A DNA stretch of 64,000 bases from Rhynchopus sp. YZ270_cl-10 (lineage: Eukaryota; Euglenozoa; Diplonemea; Diplonemida; Diplonemidae). Positions 51,424 through 60,232 of the stretch are shown in pieces; within the stretch, counting starts at the first letter, position 1, and each line of letters starts with the position of its first letter. Location: NCBI GenBank assembly GCA_964035575.1, contig OZ037834.1, positions 1,953,598 through 2,017,597 of the forward strand, written 5' to 3'. The position numbers and the translations under genes are program-made. The notes under the pieces were generated by a model. It was given only the letters and a program-made list of their open reading frames with translations, did no database searches and had not been told where the DNA came from.

Positions 51424-51611
51424 CACGACGGGGCCCAGTGACAAGTGACAAGTGAAAATGACAAGTGAAATGGGTGACAAGTAAATGACAAGTGAATGAC
51501 AAGTGAGCCACTTGTCCACTTGTCATGACAAGTGATTTTCTATGGGGATATAGGCTATTCACTTGTCATGACAAGTGATTCACTTGTCACTTGTCATTGG
51601 GTCCCGTCGTG
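51424..51611. mobile_element. MITE-like element built of TGACAAGTGA repeats, 188 bp
   Basis: The left end CACGACGGGGCCCAGTGACA and the right end TGTCATTGGGTCCCGTCGTG are reverse complements with two mismatches. The inside is almost entirely direct and inverted copies of TGACAAGTGA/TCACTTGTCA, with about 30 bp of unrelated sequence near the right-hand side. No clear target duplication. Confidence 0.7.
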
Positions 51612-51668
51612 CAACTCGCACTCGCAAAGAAATTCATTTCTTTAACTTATTCTAAAAACCCCCTCGCA

Positions 51669-51904
51669 CACGACGCGGCCCAGCTCACAATTTTGACCAC
51701 ACAGTTACAGTGATTCCCTTAGTCATTTCACTCAAAAAGACAGACAGCGGAGCTCCGCAGACAACCACACTATTCCAACAAATTTTTCAAACAAAAAATA
51801 ATATAGTGGAACACACTCTAGGGTGGCTGCACTAATACAACCAAGTTTTCAAAAAAAGAAATACAACCAAAACCAATTGTCAGTTGTCGTTGAGCTGCGT
51901 CGTG
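51669..51904. mobile_element. Second inverted-repeat element with CACGACG ends
   Basis: The left end CACGACGCGGCCCAGCTCAC and the right end GAGCTGCGTCGTG pair with a few mismatches and resemble the ends of the neighbouring 51424-51611 element. It encloses the F4 repeat at 51745-51860. It may be a composite or an older relative; boundaries are tentative. Confidence 0.45.
51745..51860 (+). repeat. F4 dispersed repeat, long form
   Basis: First block ACTATTCCAACAAATTTTTC, then ATATAGTGGAACACACTCTA, GGGTGGCTGCACTAATACAA and CCAAGTTTTCAAAAAAAG. The long form has two blocks; the same order is seen at 58149-58260. Confidence 0.75.
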
Positions 51905-52024
51905 CACCTTCCCCCCTCTGCGATTAACGTACAAAAAAAAAAAAAAGTTTCCCCACCCTTTTTCCCTCTCTCTCTTTACTCCTTTTTACCATCTAAGGGG
52001 CGCAAGAAGAAAATAAAAAAAAAC

Positions 52025-52519
52025 ATGAAAGAGGATGCCGTTCCCATTGATGGAGTGCAACCCAACGACGCCTCAGGGCTGTTCCCTGCAGCTAACGCAT
52101 TTGACGAGCTAGCAGAGCGGAATGCATACATCCTCAAGCTCGAAGAAACCCGTGGACGCCACAAGGCCTCCGGGTTTGACGAAATGGGTGACGACGCGCG
52201 GCTGCGCCCCTCTGTCATGTTTGACGATCTGCTTACCACACGAGATGCAGAGGTAGAAGCTACTCCTCTCGTGGAAAACCATGAAACAACCGATTTAGAC
52301 TTACCCCTTAAAGGCTTTGGACGCAAAGAGCTGGCAGAGGAGGAAGAAGAAGAAGACGAAGAAGAAGAGGACGAAGAAACCTCAGACGGTGATGATGCTG
52401 GGTACACCGCAGTTGGAGAATGCCGAGGGGGAGGGGAGGAGGAGGAGGAGGATGAAGAAGAAGAGAACGATACACCGGAAGGCTACGGTGGCTTGGAGGA
52501 GGAGGGATCTGAAGAATAG
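52025..52519 (+). CDS. Small highly acidic protein of unknown function
   Basis: The ATG at 52025 (A at -3) opens a 164-codon frame. Upstream in-frame codons to 51884 are Lys- and Pro-rich translation of low-complexity leader and overlap a mobile element, so I exclude them. Residues 1-95 are mixed-composition (LFPAANAFDELAERNAYILK, then KLEETRGRHKASGFDEMGDD), while the C-terminal half is dominated by Glu/Asp runs separated by small Gly-rich linkers (from about 103 to the end). It has no membrane span or signal peptide. Acidic tails of this kind occur in histone chaperones and nucleolar proteins, but no family is recognisable, so no function is assigned. It could be a lineage-specific gene. Confidence 0.55.
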   Translation: MKEDAVPIDGVQPNDASGLFPAANAFDELAERNAYILKLEETRGRHKASGFDEMGDDARLRPSVMFDDLLTTRDAEVEATPLVENHETTDLDLPLKGFGRKELAEEEEEEDEEEEDEETSDGDDAGYTAVGECRGGGEEEEEDEEEENDTPEGYGGLEEEGSEE

Positions 52520-52725
52520 AGGGGGAGTTTTTTTTTTGTCTTTGCATCTAGCCTTTTTAGAGTTGATTTTTGTGTTTTTTTACCTCCCCTTTTTTTTCGG
52601 ACCCTATATTACACACCCCTTCCTTTGCAATGATCCCCATTCATCTACTGAGTGGAAGCGGGAGTAGCATATCAGATGCAAAACCACGAAATGGATGTAG
52701 GAGGTACAAGCCGGTCATTGTACCA

Positions 52726-52774
52726 AAGGTACACTGTCCACGAGAGGGCTTTTGTATTCCAAGCCAACCTTTAC
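52726..52774 (+). repeat. F2 dispersed repeat upstream of the Pro-rich membrane protein gene
   Basis: AAGGTACACTGTCCACGAGA, then GGGCTTTTGTATTCCAAGCC. It lies about 115 bp before the ATG at 52891, as another F2 copy lies before the DUF3754 gene. Confidence 0.7.
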
Positions 52775-52875
52775 CACTCACCCCACCCTCCCCCCTTCCC
52801 CATCCTTCCCTCCCCCTCCTCCTCCTCCTCCTCCTCCTCGCTTCCAAAATAAATAAACACTTCACATAACAGGGA

Positions 52876-52888
52876 GAGCGAAACGCTC
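52876..52888 (+). promoter_or_regulatory. Small hairpin directly before a start codon
   Basis: GAGCG, AAA, CGCTC, ending 2 nt before the ATG at 52891. A 5-bp GC-rich stem this close to the start could slow initiation; this is inference from position alone. Confidence 0.3.
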
Positions 52889-52890
52889 CG

Positions 52891-54954
52891 ATGCGGGCAT
52901 GTGTTCTAGTACTGTTGGGATGTGCAGTTGCCACCGGTGGGTTCAAAATCCCTGGACTTCCTCCCATCCCGATCCCACCTATTCCCCCTATCCCGCCGAT
53001 CCCGCCGATCCCGTCTATTATCTTTCCACCACCACCTCCGCCTAAGACGCCCATTCCTAAGACAAAGTCGCCGCCCACACCATCACCGCCGACTCCATCT
53101 CCACCAACACCTTCGCCACCAACACCGTCACCGCCAACACCATTTCCCGCCACGTTGTCGCCACCTACACCATCACCGCCGACTCCAGCGCCACCAACAC
53201 CTTCGCCACCTACACCAGCACCGCCAACCCCGTCACCTCCCACCCCAGCTCCACTAACTCTGTCACCCCCGACACCGTCACCTCCTACGCCATCACCACC
53301 GACACCATTTCCTCCGACACTTTCCCCTCCAACACCACTCCCGCCGACTCCAGCTCCAGAGACGGATTCGCCTATTGTCATTATCCCTGATACAAGCATG
53401 CCACCGCCGCCTAAGACAGCGGTACCGTTAACCGATGTACCTCATACGGTGGTGCCTGCAACGATGACGCCGGGTTTGCGTTTATCGAGGGTTCATGTTT
53501 TAGGTGAGGATACTACTGTGTCTATGGCGGGGGGGACGTCTCTGGTGTCGTCTGTTGGAGGAGGGGCTGCGGCTGCGCAAGCGATGAGATTGGTTGCAGT
53601 GCAGGGTTCTTGTGTGATGCTGGGGGAGGCGCCGAAGGAGCTGCCGAGGTCGTTCCATCCGACGCAACTGAAAATCCAGGGCAGTCTTGATGTTGGTGCT
53701 GTTGTTGCGAATTTCGGGATGACCCTCGCAGTGACGCTGCTTATGTACCTTGCGATGAAGGGGTTTCACCGTTGCTTTCCGGATCATATGTATGGTCGTG
53801 ATATGCAGGGATTGATTAGGTTTCCTTCGGCACCGTTGTTCATCTTTCAATGGTTCTATCAAGGCACCGCAGTGTCCGGGATGAGGCTGGTGTTTTACTA
53901 TACTACCGCGTTGGAATTTGTGGTAGGGTTTGCTGCGTGCGCGGTGTGCACCGTGCTTCCCTTTGTTGTAGCGTATAAGGTGAGGCAGGCTGTACCAAAG
54001 AAAGCAAAGTACCTTGAGGTGCCGGATATAGATGGGAACAGATGGTCGTTCGTGTCGAACGCTATGCTTGGCCGTGGGGAGTGGGTGTCGGTTCGGAAGG
54101 ATAATCATTGGTCGCAACGGTATGCGTCGGTTACACGCCGGTTTACTGAAGAGCACGCTCATTTTATGTTTGTAGAACTCATGAGTTCTCTCGCATTGGC
54201 CGCATTGTCGAGTCTCAGAGTTGGTGATATGTGGCAATGTGGTGTCATTAAACTGAGCGAAGCCTTTGTATTCTTCATCCTCATTGCAATCGAAGCAACA
54301 TTATGGCCCCATGCCCGCGCCCGCGATTGTGTTATCGATTTGGTTTCAATTGGCGCCCAAGGGAGTGCTCTGGTTTTTATGTCGATCGGATACTTCTCTG
54401 ATGGAGATGGGGAGTTTCTATTCCAACTTTCCGGCATTCTATTCACCAGCGCGGTGACATTGCTTTTGGTAAAGGTGGGTTTAGATTTGATCTGCGAGAC
54501 GTACGTTTTTTGTACAAGACGGCGGTGCGGTCTGCAGCAACAGTTCTGGGAGGACCTTGACAAGGAGAAGGAAAAAAACCTCATTGGCGACGACATGCTG
54601 GTCGACCGTATGGAGCTCTACGACGCTACAGAGTCTCTTCTTGGTGCCTCTACTATAGGCGACCACAGCGTCTCTGCGCACGAAACATCCCCACAACGTG
54701 TATACACAGCGTCCCCTTTTGCCCTCCCTTACCCTTTCAGCAGTAGTACCAGTGGAAGCGTCAGTGGCATCGGCGGAGACGTCTCCCCACTAACAGGGTT
54801 CTCCGGGCTCGACTCTGGAAAGTTCTCAATGCTAGGCGGCCCTTTGCTGGGCAAGAAGTCTTCGTTCCCGATGAGTACTATGAGTCTTCTTGGGGGAGGA
54901 GGGGGAGGAGGAGGAGGAGGGGGACAACCCGACTGTGAGACTATTGCGTTGTGA
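52891..54954 (+). CDS. Pro/Thr-rich multi-pass membrane protein
   Basis: Encodes 687 residues. A signal peptide at about 1-17 (MRACVLVLLGCAVATGG) is followed by an IPPIPP tract, then about 100 residues of PPTPSPPTPAP repeats, to about residue 195. After a short linker come about six hydrophobic spans: roughly 267-290, 332-363, 425-443, 452-472, 480-503 and 510-540. A hydrophilic tail ends in a poly-Gly run and DCETIAL. The layout suggests an extracellular Pro-rich stalk on a membrane-embedded core, as in wall-anchored sensors or channel-like proteins, but I see no family motif that names it. The Pro/Thr repeat is of the same type as the hinge of the giant array protein, hinting at a shared extracellular setting (inference). 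Single exon; the ATG is the first Met and immediately precedes the signal peptide. Confidence 0.8.
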   Translation: MRACVLVLLGCAVATGGFKIPGLPPIPIPPIPPIPPIPPIPSIIFPPPPPPKTPIPKTKSPPTPSPPTPSPPTPSPPTPSPPTPFPATLSPPTPSPPTPAPPTPSPPTPAPPTPSPPTPAPLTLSPPTPSPPTPSPPTPFPPTLSPPTPLPPTPAPETDSPIVIIPDTSMPPPPKTAVPLTDVPHTVVPATMTPGLRLSRVHVLGEDTTVSMAGGTSLVSSVGGGAAAAQAMRLVAVQGSCVMLGEAPKELPRSFHPTQLKIQGSLDVGAVVANFGMTLAVTLLMYLAMKGFHRCFPDHMYGRDMQGLIRFPSAPLFIFQWFYQGTAVSGMRLVFYYTTALEFVVGFAACAVCTVLPFVVAYKVRQAVPKKAKYLEVPDIDGNRWSFVSNAMLGRGEWVSVRKDNHWSQRYASVTRRFTEEHAHFMFVELMSSLALAALSSLRVGDMWQCGVIKLSEAFVFFILIAIEATLWPHARARDCVIDLVSIGAQGSALVFMSIGYFSDGDGEFLFQLSGILFTSAVTLLLVKVGLDLICETYVFCTRRRCGLQQQFWEDLDKEKEKNLIGDDMLVDRMELYDATESLLGASTIGDHSVSAHETSPQRVYTASPFALPYPFSSSTSGSVSGIGGDVSPLTGFSGLDSGKFSMLGGPLLGKKSSFPMSTMSLLGGGGGGGGGGGQPDCETIAL

Positions 54955-55063
54955 GAGGAGGAGGAGGAGGGGAGAAAAAAAAAAGAAAAATGATCTGAGG
55001 TACTTCAGAGTAGAAGTGGAGGGCGTTTGTTCTCCTGAAAAATTGAAGAGAAAAAAAGGTATA

Positions 55064-55131
55064 TGGTGCTCCGGGAGGGGTCGATATTGACAGGTCGCCG
55101 ACAGGTCGTTGACCGACTTCCGAAAGCACCA
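55064..55131 (+). mobile_element. 68-bp element with TGGTGCT/AGCACCA ends
   Basis: The ends are TGGTGCT (55064-55070) and AGCACCA (55125-55131). The interior has CGGGAGGGGTCGATATTG and ACAGGTCGCCGACAGGTCG. It is closely related, in opposite orientation, to 60913-60978. Size and ends suggest a very small MITE. Confidence 0.6.
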
Positions 55132-55727
55132 GTATAGGAATCTATTTTTTTGTTTGATTTTGTCATGTAGGAGGAGCGCATTCTTTTCAAACAATTTTTT
55201 TTTTTGTGTTTTGATACACAGCAGATGTACAGCTATCCACAGCAGCTTTTCTTTTTTTTCTTTTTTCTTTTGTAGTTTTTGCAGGGGCATTGTTGTATCA
55301 TTCCCTCCCACAGCTCAAACCCCCCTTTTTTTCTTTCTCTCCTTTTTCTCTGAGAGTCTTCCGGATAGTGATGCCTGTCCTCAATGGCAAACAGTGCATC
55401 AAACAATCCTCTGATAGAGTTTCAACAAAAAAATAAGTTTTTAAGGGGGTTTTTGAGAAGTGTCTTAGAGACACCCAAGCCCGTTGAGCGAAATTCGCGT
55501 ACTTTTTTTTTGCACCCTCGATTGAGTTGATACAACAAAAAGCAAAATGCAAAAATAAAAAAGAGTTAAAAGCGGCATGTGGGTGGTGTACAATGATGTG
55601 AATTTCTTCTTCCTTTCTCTAAGTGATTTTTTTTTTAAATAATTTGTTATCAACCTTCACTTTCTTTCCAACAGGGGGAGGAGGGGTGATTTTATTTCCG
55701 GGGGGTTCGATAACCCGCGGAGTGTCA

Positions 55728-55772
55728 GTGCCCTGCGTCCCAGAGGGCGTTTGCACTATCAACTTCACTTTA
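55728..55772 (+). repeat. F1/F2 intermediate repeat
   Basis: GTGCCCTGCGTCCCAGAGGG, then CGTTTGCACTATCAACTTCA. It combines the F1 CGTTTGCAC core with the F2-like AGAGGG, supporting common descent of the two families. Confidence 0.6.
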
Positions 55773-57130
55773 TATTTTTGTTTAGATGTGCATGCTGCGT
55801 GAGGCCTATGCATCTTTCGACTTTGGTTTGGTTTTGTTTTTTTGTGTGTGCATGTGTTCTGTTCTTATCATCGAATTTTTTTTTTTGACCCCCATTTGTT
55901 GTGTTTTGTGTCCTTCCCCTCATCACCCTGAACAAATGTGACAAACATAAACAGGGAACACCACGCAAGTGGTGACCCTCATCGTCGTCCCTTCCCAATC
56001 TACTCAAATCAATTTTGTTTTTTCTTCTTTTTCCTTTTGGTTTTATCCTGCCTAGGGTTTTTGTTTCCCTCTTTTATACATTGTGCCCAAGGCAAATCTT
56101 TCATCTTCCATTATTTTTTGGGAGAAAACAGTTTTTTATTTCCGAGACCCAACCCCCTGTGGACTGAAAGCAGCGACGACTCAGCGGAGTTACTGATATT
56201 TTTTGTCCAATTCAAAAAAAATTCAAAAAAGAAAAAAAACTTCTCTAGCTCTTGCGAACAGGGCTCGCGCAAAAAATTTGGACCAAAAATTCTCCATTTT
56301 TTTTTTATTATTTACCCTACCATACACCTCGTTTGGCCAGGAAATGCAACTATCTGCCTTTTCTTGACCCCCAAACCCTCTCCCCTCAAAGGTTTAAGGG
56401 TACACTTTTTTGCACCCGATTTCGGTTTTTTTTCGGAGAAATCCCAAATATTTAGCGCGAGCCCTTCGTTTGCAAAGCATATTTCTCTTTTAACAGTGTT
56501 GTGTGCAGACACGCGATACAAGTTTTTTCCCGCTATTTTTATAGACCAAATATTGGCAAAAGAGGAAATAGAATCGACGGAAGGTTGCCTGCAAAGTGTT
56601 TTTTTTCTTCTTCTTCTTCTTTTTCGTCTAGTATTTGTTTTACACTATTTCATACAAACTCATACAGCAAAAAAAAATGCAATTTTTGCAGAGCGACCAA
56701 ACGCATCCAAAAGAGGTATTTTCTTTTGATTCAGTTTTGTCACATCCTGAAGTCAGATTCTAATTCCTTTTCCCCCCAACCAAGCGACTAAATTAGCACA
56801 CAGAGACTCATCGTCCAGACTTTTTTTCTCTCTCTTTTCTCAAGTCTCATCCGCCCCTCAGAAATGACATAATTGTGTGACAGATTTCCACTTTTTTCAG
56901 TTTTTTTCTCTCTTTTTGTATTGTTTCTGTTTGATGGATCAGGGTGAAAAAAAAACCACTGGACCTTTTTGTGCGAGATACACACACCCACAAATACAAC
57001 TTTTTATTTACCTATTGCATCCCTCAATAGAAGAAGCAAGAAGAAGTGTGAACTGTCTATGTGATTAATTATGAATACTGATTGGAGGGGGGGGTTTTTT
57101 TTTTTTGAAATTTCTTTGTACCACGTCTAA

Positions 57131-57310
57131 ATTGAGTACAGACCCTAGATCGAACCAAGGGTACTTAGGCAATTGTTGCTACAGCAAAAAAAAATAAGGG
57201 GTTCAGGACGAATGACGTACCTTCCGTAGTACAAATGGCTTCGGACAGCATTGGGTACAGACCCTATTAGCGGTTCTTAGGCGATTGTCGACACAACAAA
57301 AAAAAAAAAG
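57131..57310 (+). repeat. Local direct repeat, two copies
   Basis: ATTG(A/G)GTACAGACCCTA starts both 57131-57195 and 57249-57310. Both end in CTTAGGC(A/G)ATTGT and an A-run. Function unknown. Confidence 0.65.
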
Positions 57311-57367
57311 GTGGAGCACACTCTAGGGTGGCTACACTAATGCAACCAAGTTTTCAAAAAAAGCAGA
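57311..57367 (+). repeat. F4 dispersed repeat
   Basis: GTGGAGCACACTCTAGGGTG, GCTACACTAATGCAACCAAG, TTTTCAAAAAAAGC. It directly follows the second local repeat. Confidence 0.75.
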
Positions 57368-57394
57368 AAGTCGTTTTGTGTGCTGTGTAGTATA

Positions 57395-57550
57395 TTAAAA
57401 AAGGCCAACCTGTCTCACGATGATCTAAACCCAATTCATGTGCCCTATTAGGGTGAACAATTCAACCATTAGAGAATTCTGCTTTTGTTAGGCTGGGAAG
57501 AGCCGACAATGACAGATAAAAAACCCTAAGGATGGTATAGGTACACGGTG
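57395..57550 (-). pseudogene. Decayed fragment of nuclear large-subunit rRNA (domain V)
   Basis: On the - strand the order is ATTGTCGGCTCTTCC, AAGCAGAATTC, GAATTGTTCACCC, TAATAGGG, GGGTTTAGATCATCGTGAGA, CAGG. These are the conserved blocks of eukaryotic 28S rRNA around the A-loop and peptidyl-transferase centre. Against the near-universal sequence, the block after TAATAGGG reads GCACATGAATTGGG where GAACGTGAGCTGGG is expected, and ATCATCG where ACCGTCG is expected; most changes are C-to-T or G-to-A, several at CpG. Similarity fades on both sides, so this is an isolated insert rather than a working rDNA unit. Confidence 0.85.
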
Positions 57551-58028
57551 CAGAGTGCTTTTTTTGCATAGTGTTTTTGACCGTTTTTTTTTTAATAAAA
57601 AAGTGTTCGGCCGACATTTCAACATAGACTCCCAGTTACCCACCAAAGATGGGTGGCCTGGGTAATCCATGCCATACGCCTCCTTTATATCGGATATGAA
57701 GTCTTAGTGACTACTTACACAGAGAAACGATTTGAGTTCATATTGTACCAAATTTTCTCGTCGATGTGTGTTGTACGAGAGTGTACATTCATCTTGGATT
57801 TTATTTTTTTCTCTTGACACCAAATTAAAATTACAGTATCATTCTCACCCCCAAAAATTAGTTAAAAAAGACTATCTGGATAGCGACTACGCGAGAAAGC
57901 CAACAGATTTATCAATAAAAAGGAAGAAAGAAGAAAAGAAGAAAAGCTCTCTTTCGTTATCTGAAAGATGCGTGCTCACTGAGGGTTCCTCAGATTTTTT
58001 GTTTTTCGCTCTCGAGAATTTGTCTTTT

Positions 58029-58070
58029 TCTGCGTGCGGATAAACGGTGAGGCGTTAACACTTTTTAAAG
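58029..58070 (+). repeat. F1 dispersed repeat, diverged
   Basis: TTCTGCGTGCGGATAAACGG, TGAGGCGTTAACACTTTTT. Confidence 0.55.
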
Positions 58071-58085
58071 TGAAATAACATTCCT

Positions 58086-58310
58086 GTTCGGGTGTCCGCA
58101 CTAAAGCCCACCAGCAATTTCAATAAAAAAACAGTGGAGCTTGTACAAGAGGCAACGACACTATTCCAACAATTTTTCAAAAAAAAGCAAAAAAGATTTT
58201 AGTATAGTATAGTGGAGCACACTCTAGGGTGGCTACACCAAGTTTCCAAAAAAGAAAAAAAGTTAATATCCTTGGGTGCCTACACTAATACAAAAACCAA
58301 GCTTTCAAAA
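58086..58310 (+). repeat. Cluster of F4 repeats
   Basis: At least four F4 pieces follow one another: GTTCGGGTGTCCGCACTAAA (58086), the ACTATTCCAACAATTTTTC block (from 58160), AGTGGAGCACACTCTAGGGT (58211) and CTTGGGTGCCTACACTAATA (58270). It looks like serial insertion or local duplication. Confidence 0.7.
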
Positions 58311-58468
58311 GCGCGTTCACACAGGTGGTGTGCACGTTGTCAAATTTTTAAAAATTTTCAAAAAAAAAAAAAAGACACAAAGAACCACATTGCATTCGAC
58401 AATGATTGATTTTCCCAAAGAACGGATTTTTTTAAAAATGTTTAGTGCCGCGACATCCTGACCACAGT

Positions 58469-58561
58469 CATACAACAAACATAGGTGGGGTAAAAACTAA
58501 GGTGGGTTTTTGGAATTTCACAATTCTGACGTGGGGTTTTTACCCCTATGTTTGTTGTATG
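58469..58561. mobile_element. 93-bp inverted-repeat element
   Basis: CATACAACAAACATAGGTGG at the left and CCCCTATGTTTGTTGTATG at the right belong to arms of about 28 bp with one extra base, extending through GGGTAAAAAC/GTTTTTACCCC. No target duplication recognised. Confidence 0.7.
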
Positions 58562-58585
58562 ATTCTAAGTATTTCAGTATTTCTC

Positions 58586-58645
58586 TGTGCCTATGACTGC
58601 CCGGGTGGTCCGGTGAGGTGTGTGCACTTTCAAATTCTCTTCTCG
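58586..58645 (+). repeat. F1 dispersed repeat
   Basis: GTGCCTATGACTGCCCGGGT, GGTCCGGTGAGGTGTGTGCA, CTTTCAAATTCTCTTCTC. It starts 24 bp after the 58469-58561 element. Confidence 0.65.
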
Positions 58646-59425
58646 TTCGCGTGGAAGGGATGTCTGCCATTAGCAACAGTAGTTGGTATTATATCCTCTT
58701 AAAACGATCGTGTATCAAATTAAAAAACAAAAAAAAAAAAATAGAATTCGGGGGCCTTCAATTCAAACATCGAACCATTTTTTTATGTGCCCAGAATGTT
58801 TCTTGGGTACGATTGCCAAATGCTTTTTTCAGAAAATGAGCAGTTACAACACCCCCCTTTTTTTGATAAAACAACTTGTTGTCAATTCTAAAAAGATTGG
58901 AGGCAGCGCTGCAGGGCATACAAAACGGATTGAAAAAAACAGAAGCTTGCTTGTTTTCTTTGAGTACTCAATTAACCACAACAACCGTACTTCAGTTTAA
59001 CACATTTTTTCACCTTTTTGTTTTTGTCACCTCATGAAATGAAGGAGGAAATAGAAACAAAGCATTTTGAACACACTCGCGGTTCTAGGGACGAACCGCG
59101 CTGCAGAGCCACTCCTACAACCAAACAGGTCGAGGTGTGTGCGTTTCACCACAACCTCTCCCATGGGTTTTATCGTGTGATGAGTGTTAAGTTTCTATTT
59201 CCCGGCTTTGAGCGCACAAACAAAAGACCCGATCTTTTTTTTCATATTCAATTCAACGATAGTTTCTACGAGTGAGGGGGAGAGACAATTCATTGTTTTT
59301 TTTCAATATGATTTTCCCTCCCCTGCTCTCAGTCTTAGTGGGCAATTGTTCGTTTTTTTTCTTTCTCTCTCCTCTCTCTCTATTTTTTCCCTTTCTTTTC
59401 TCTCTCTCTCTATGTTTGTTTTTTC

Positions 59426-59475
59426 AAGGTACACTGCCACGAGCGGGCTGTTGTATTTCAAGCCAACTTTTTTTT
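59426..59475 (+). repeat. F2 dispersed repeat
   Basis: AAGGTACACTGCCACGAGCG, GGCTGTTGTATTTCAAGCCA. Nearly the same as the copy at 50806-50850, 8.6 kb away. Confidence 0.75.
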
Positions 59476-59616
59476 TTTTTGGAGATGTTGCAGCAGAACC
59501 AGGTCCCAAAAACAAAAAACGATGTTTTTCAAATGAAAAATGAAAAATGTGGATTTTTTTTTTTTCTGTCATGGAGCTAAACATCTTTCCTACCCTCCCT
59601 TTTTTACTCACAACTG

Positions 59617-59663
59617 TAAGGTGACTTCAAGCAACGAGAGGCTTAGGGTTCATCTTATAATTT
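59617..59663 (+). repeat. F3 hairpin repeat, copy d
   Basis: AAGGTGACTTCAAGCAACGA, GAGGCTTAGGGTTCATCTTA, TAA. The stem is AAGC/GCTT (59629-59632 and 59641-59644), extendable with a bulged C. Confidence 0.65.
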
Positions 59664-59829
59664 TTCTTTTTTCCTTTTCCCCTCATTATTTATCCCCCAA
59701 TTTGACGCAAACGCTTTCGGTTATAACGAAATATGAAACAATCCCACAAAAAAAAAAGTTCCACCTTGTTACGCTCCCACTGAACAGTATGACCTATGCC
59801 GGTGTAGTGCGCGTATGGTCTAGGGTATT

Positions 59830-59886
59830 TAGTGCTCGGGTCCGTCGATGAACGGTGAGGCGTTTGCACTTCCAAATTCTCTTTGG
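59830..59886 (+). repeat. F1 dispersed repeat
   Basis: AGTGCTCGGGTCCGTCGATG, AACGGTGAGGCGTTTGCACT, TCCAAATTCTCTTTG. Confidence 0.75.
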
Positions 59887-60094
59887 GTGACCACAGAGAA
59901 ATCATAAACCCGGTATTGGTTCGGTCTTCTGCGTGCTTTTAAAAAAAAAAAAATGCACGCAGGTCCACTTAAGAATGTTGTGCGTGTAGTCTAAGGGTAT
60001 TTAGGAGTATATCGCATGACCTGCTTTTGGCTCGCTTTTCCGTGTGCTAAAAAAACACAGTGTCTGTACAATGAGAGAAACCTCCCTTCCGGAA

Positions 60095-60128
60095 AGGGGG
60101 CAGGACTGGCAGTGCCACCCTGCCCCCC
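60095..60128. repeat. GC-rich hairpin in AT-rich DNA
   Basis: GGGGGCAGGACTGGCA and TGCCACCCTGCCCCC pair with one or two mismatches around a 2-nt loop. Isolated; could be a structured element or part of a repeat ending in GTAGTTAGG, a motif also seen at 39773. Confidence 0.5.
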
Positions 60129-60175
60129 GTAGTTAGGTTGTGTTTTTAAAAAGGAGATTTGCACAACTGTGGCAA

Positions 60176-60232
60176 CACAAACCCGAGGCAACTGCACTAT
60201 TCCAACAATTTATCCAAAAACAAACAAACACC
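60176..60232 (+). repeat. F4 dispersed repeat, first block only
   Basis: GAGGCAACTGCACTATTCCA, ACAATTTATCCAAAAACAAA. Confidence 0.6.

Larger units (their letters stand above)
50526..52024. other. Repeat-rich intergenic region after ilvD
   Basis: No gene seen. It contains F1 and F2 copies side by side (50746-50850), another F1 (50966-51022), a partial F1 at 51343-51370, an F3 (51211-51256), two inverted-repeat elements with related ends (51424-51611 and 51669-51904) and an F4 copy lying within the second. Confidence 0.8.

Noticed and set aside
51424-51611. CRISPR-like short repeats (TGACAAGTGA)
   Set aside because: Copies run in both directions without unique spacers and are bounded by inverted ends, in eukaryotic DNA.
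51884-52024. N-terminal extension of the acidic protein
   Set aside because: It overlaps the end of a mobile element and a low-complexity Lys/Pro leader.
55938-56729. 263-codon open frame
   Set aside because: Phe-rich product of T-runs with no domain; composition matches the surrounding non-coding DNA.
57131-57310. tRNA-like GGTTCGATC on the - strand
   Set aside because: The stem around it is imperfect, and no D-arm, anticodon arm or acceptor stem can be built.
57600-57720. Possible further rRNA or snRNA piece (ACCCACC/GGGTGG hairpin, ACAGAGA motif)
   Set aside because: No alignment to LSU, 5S, U2 or U6 beyond short chance motifs.
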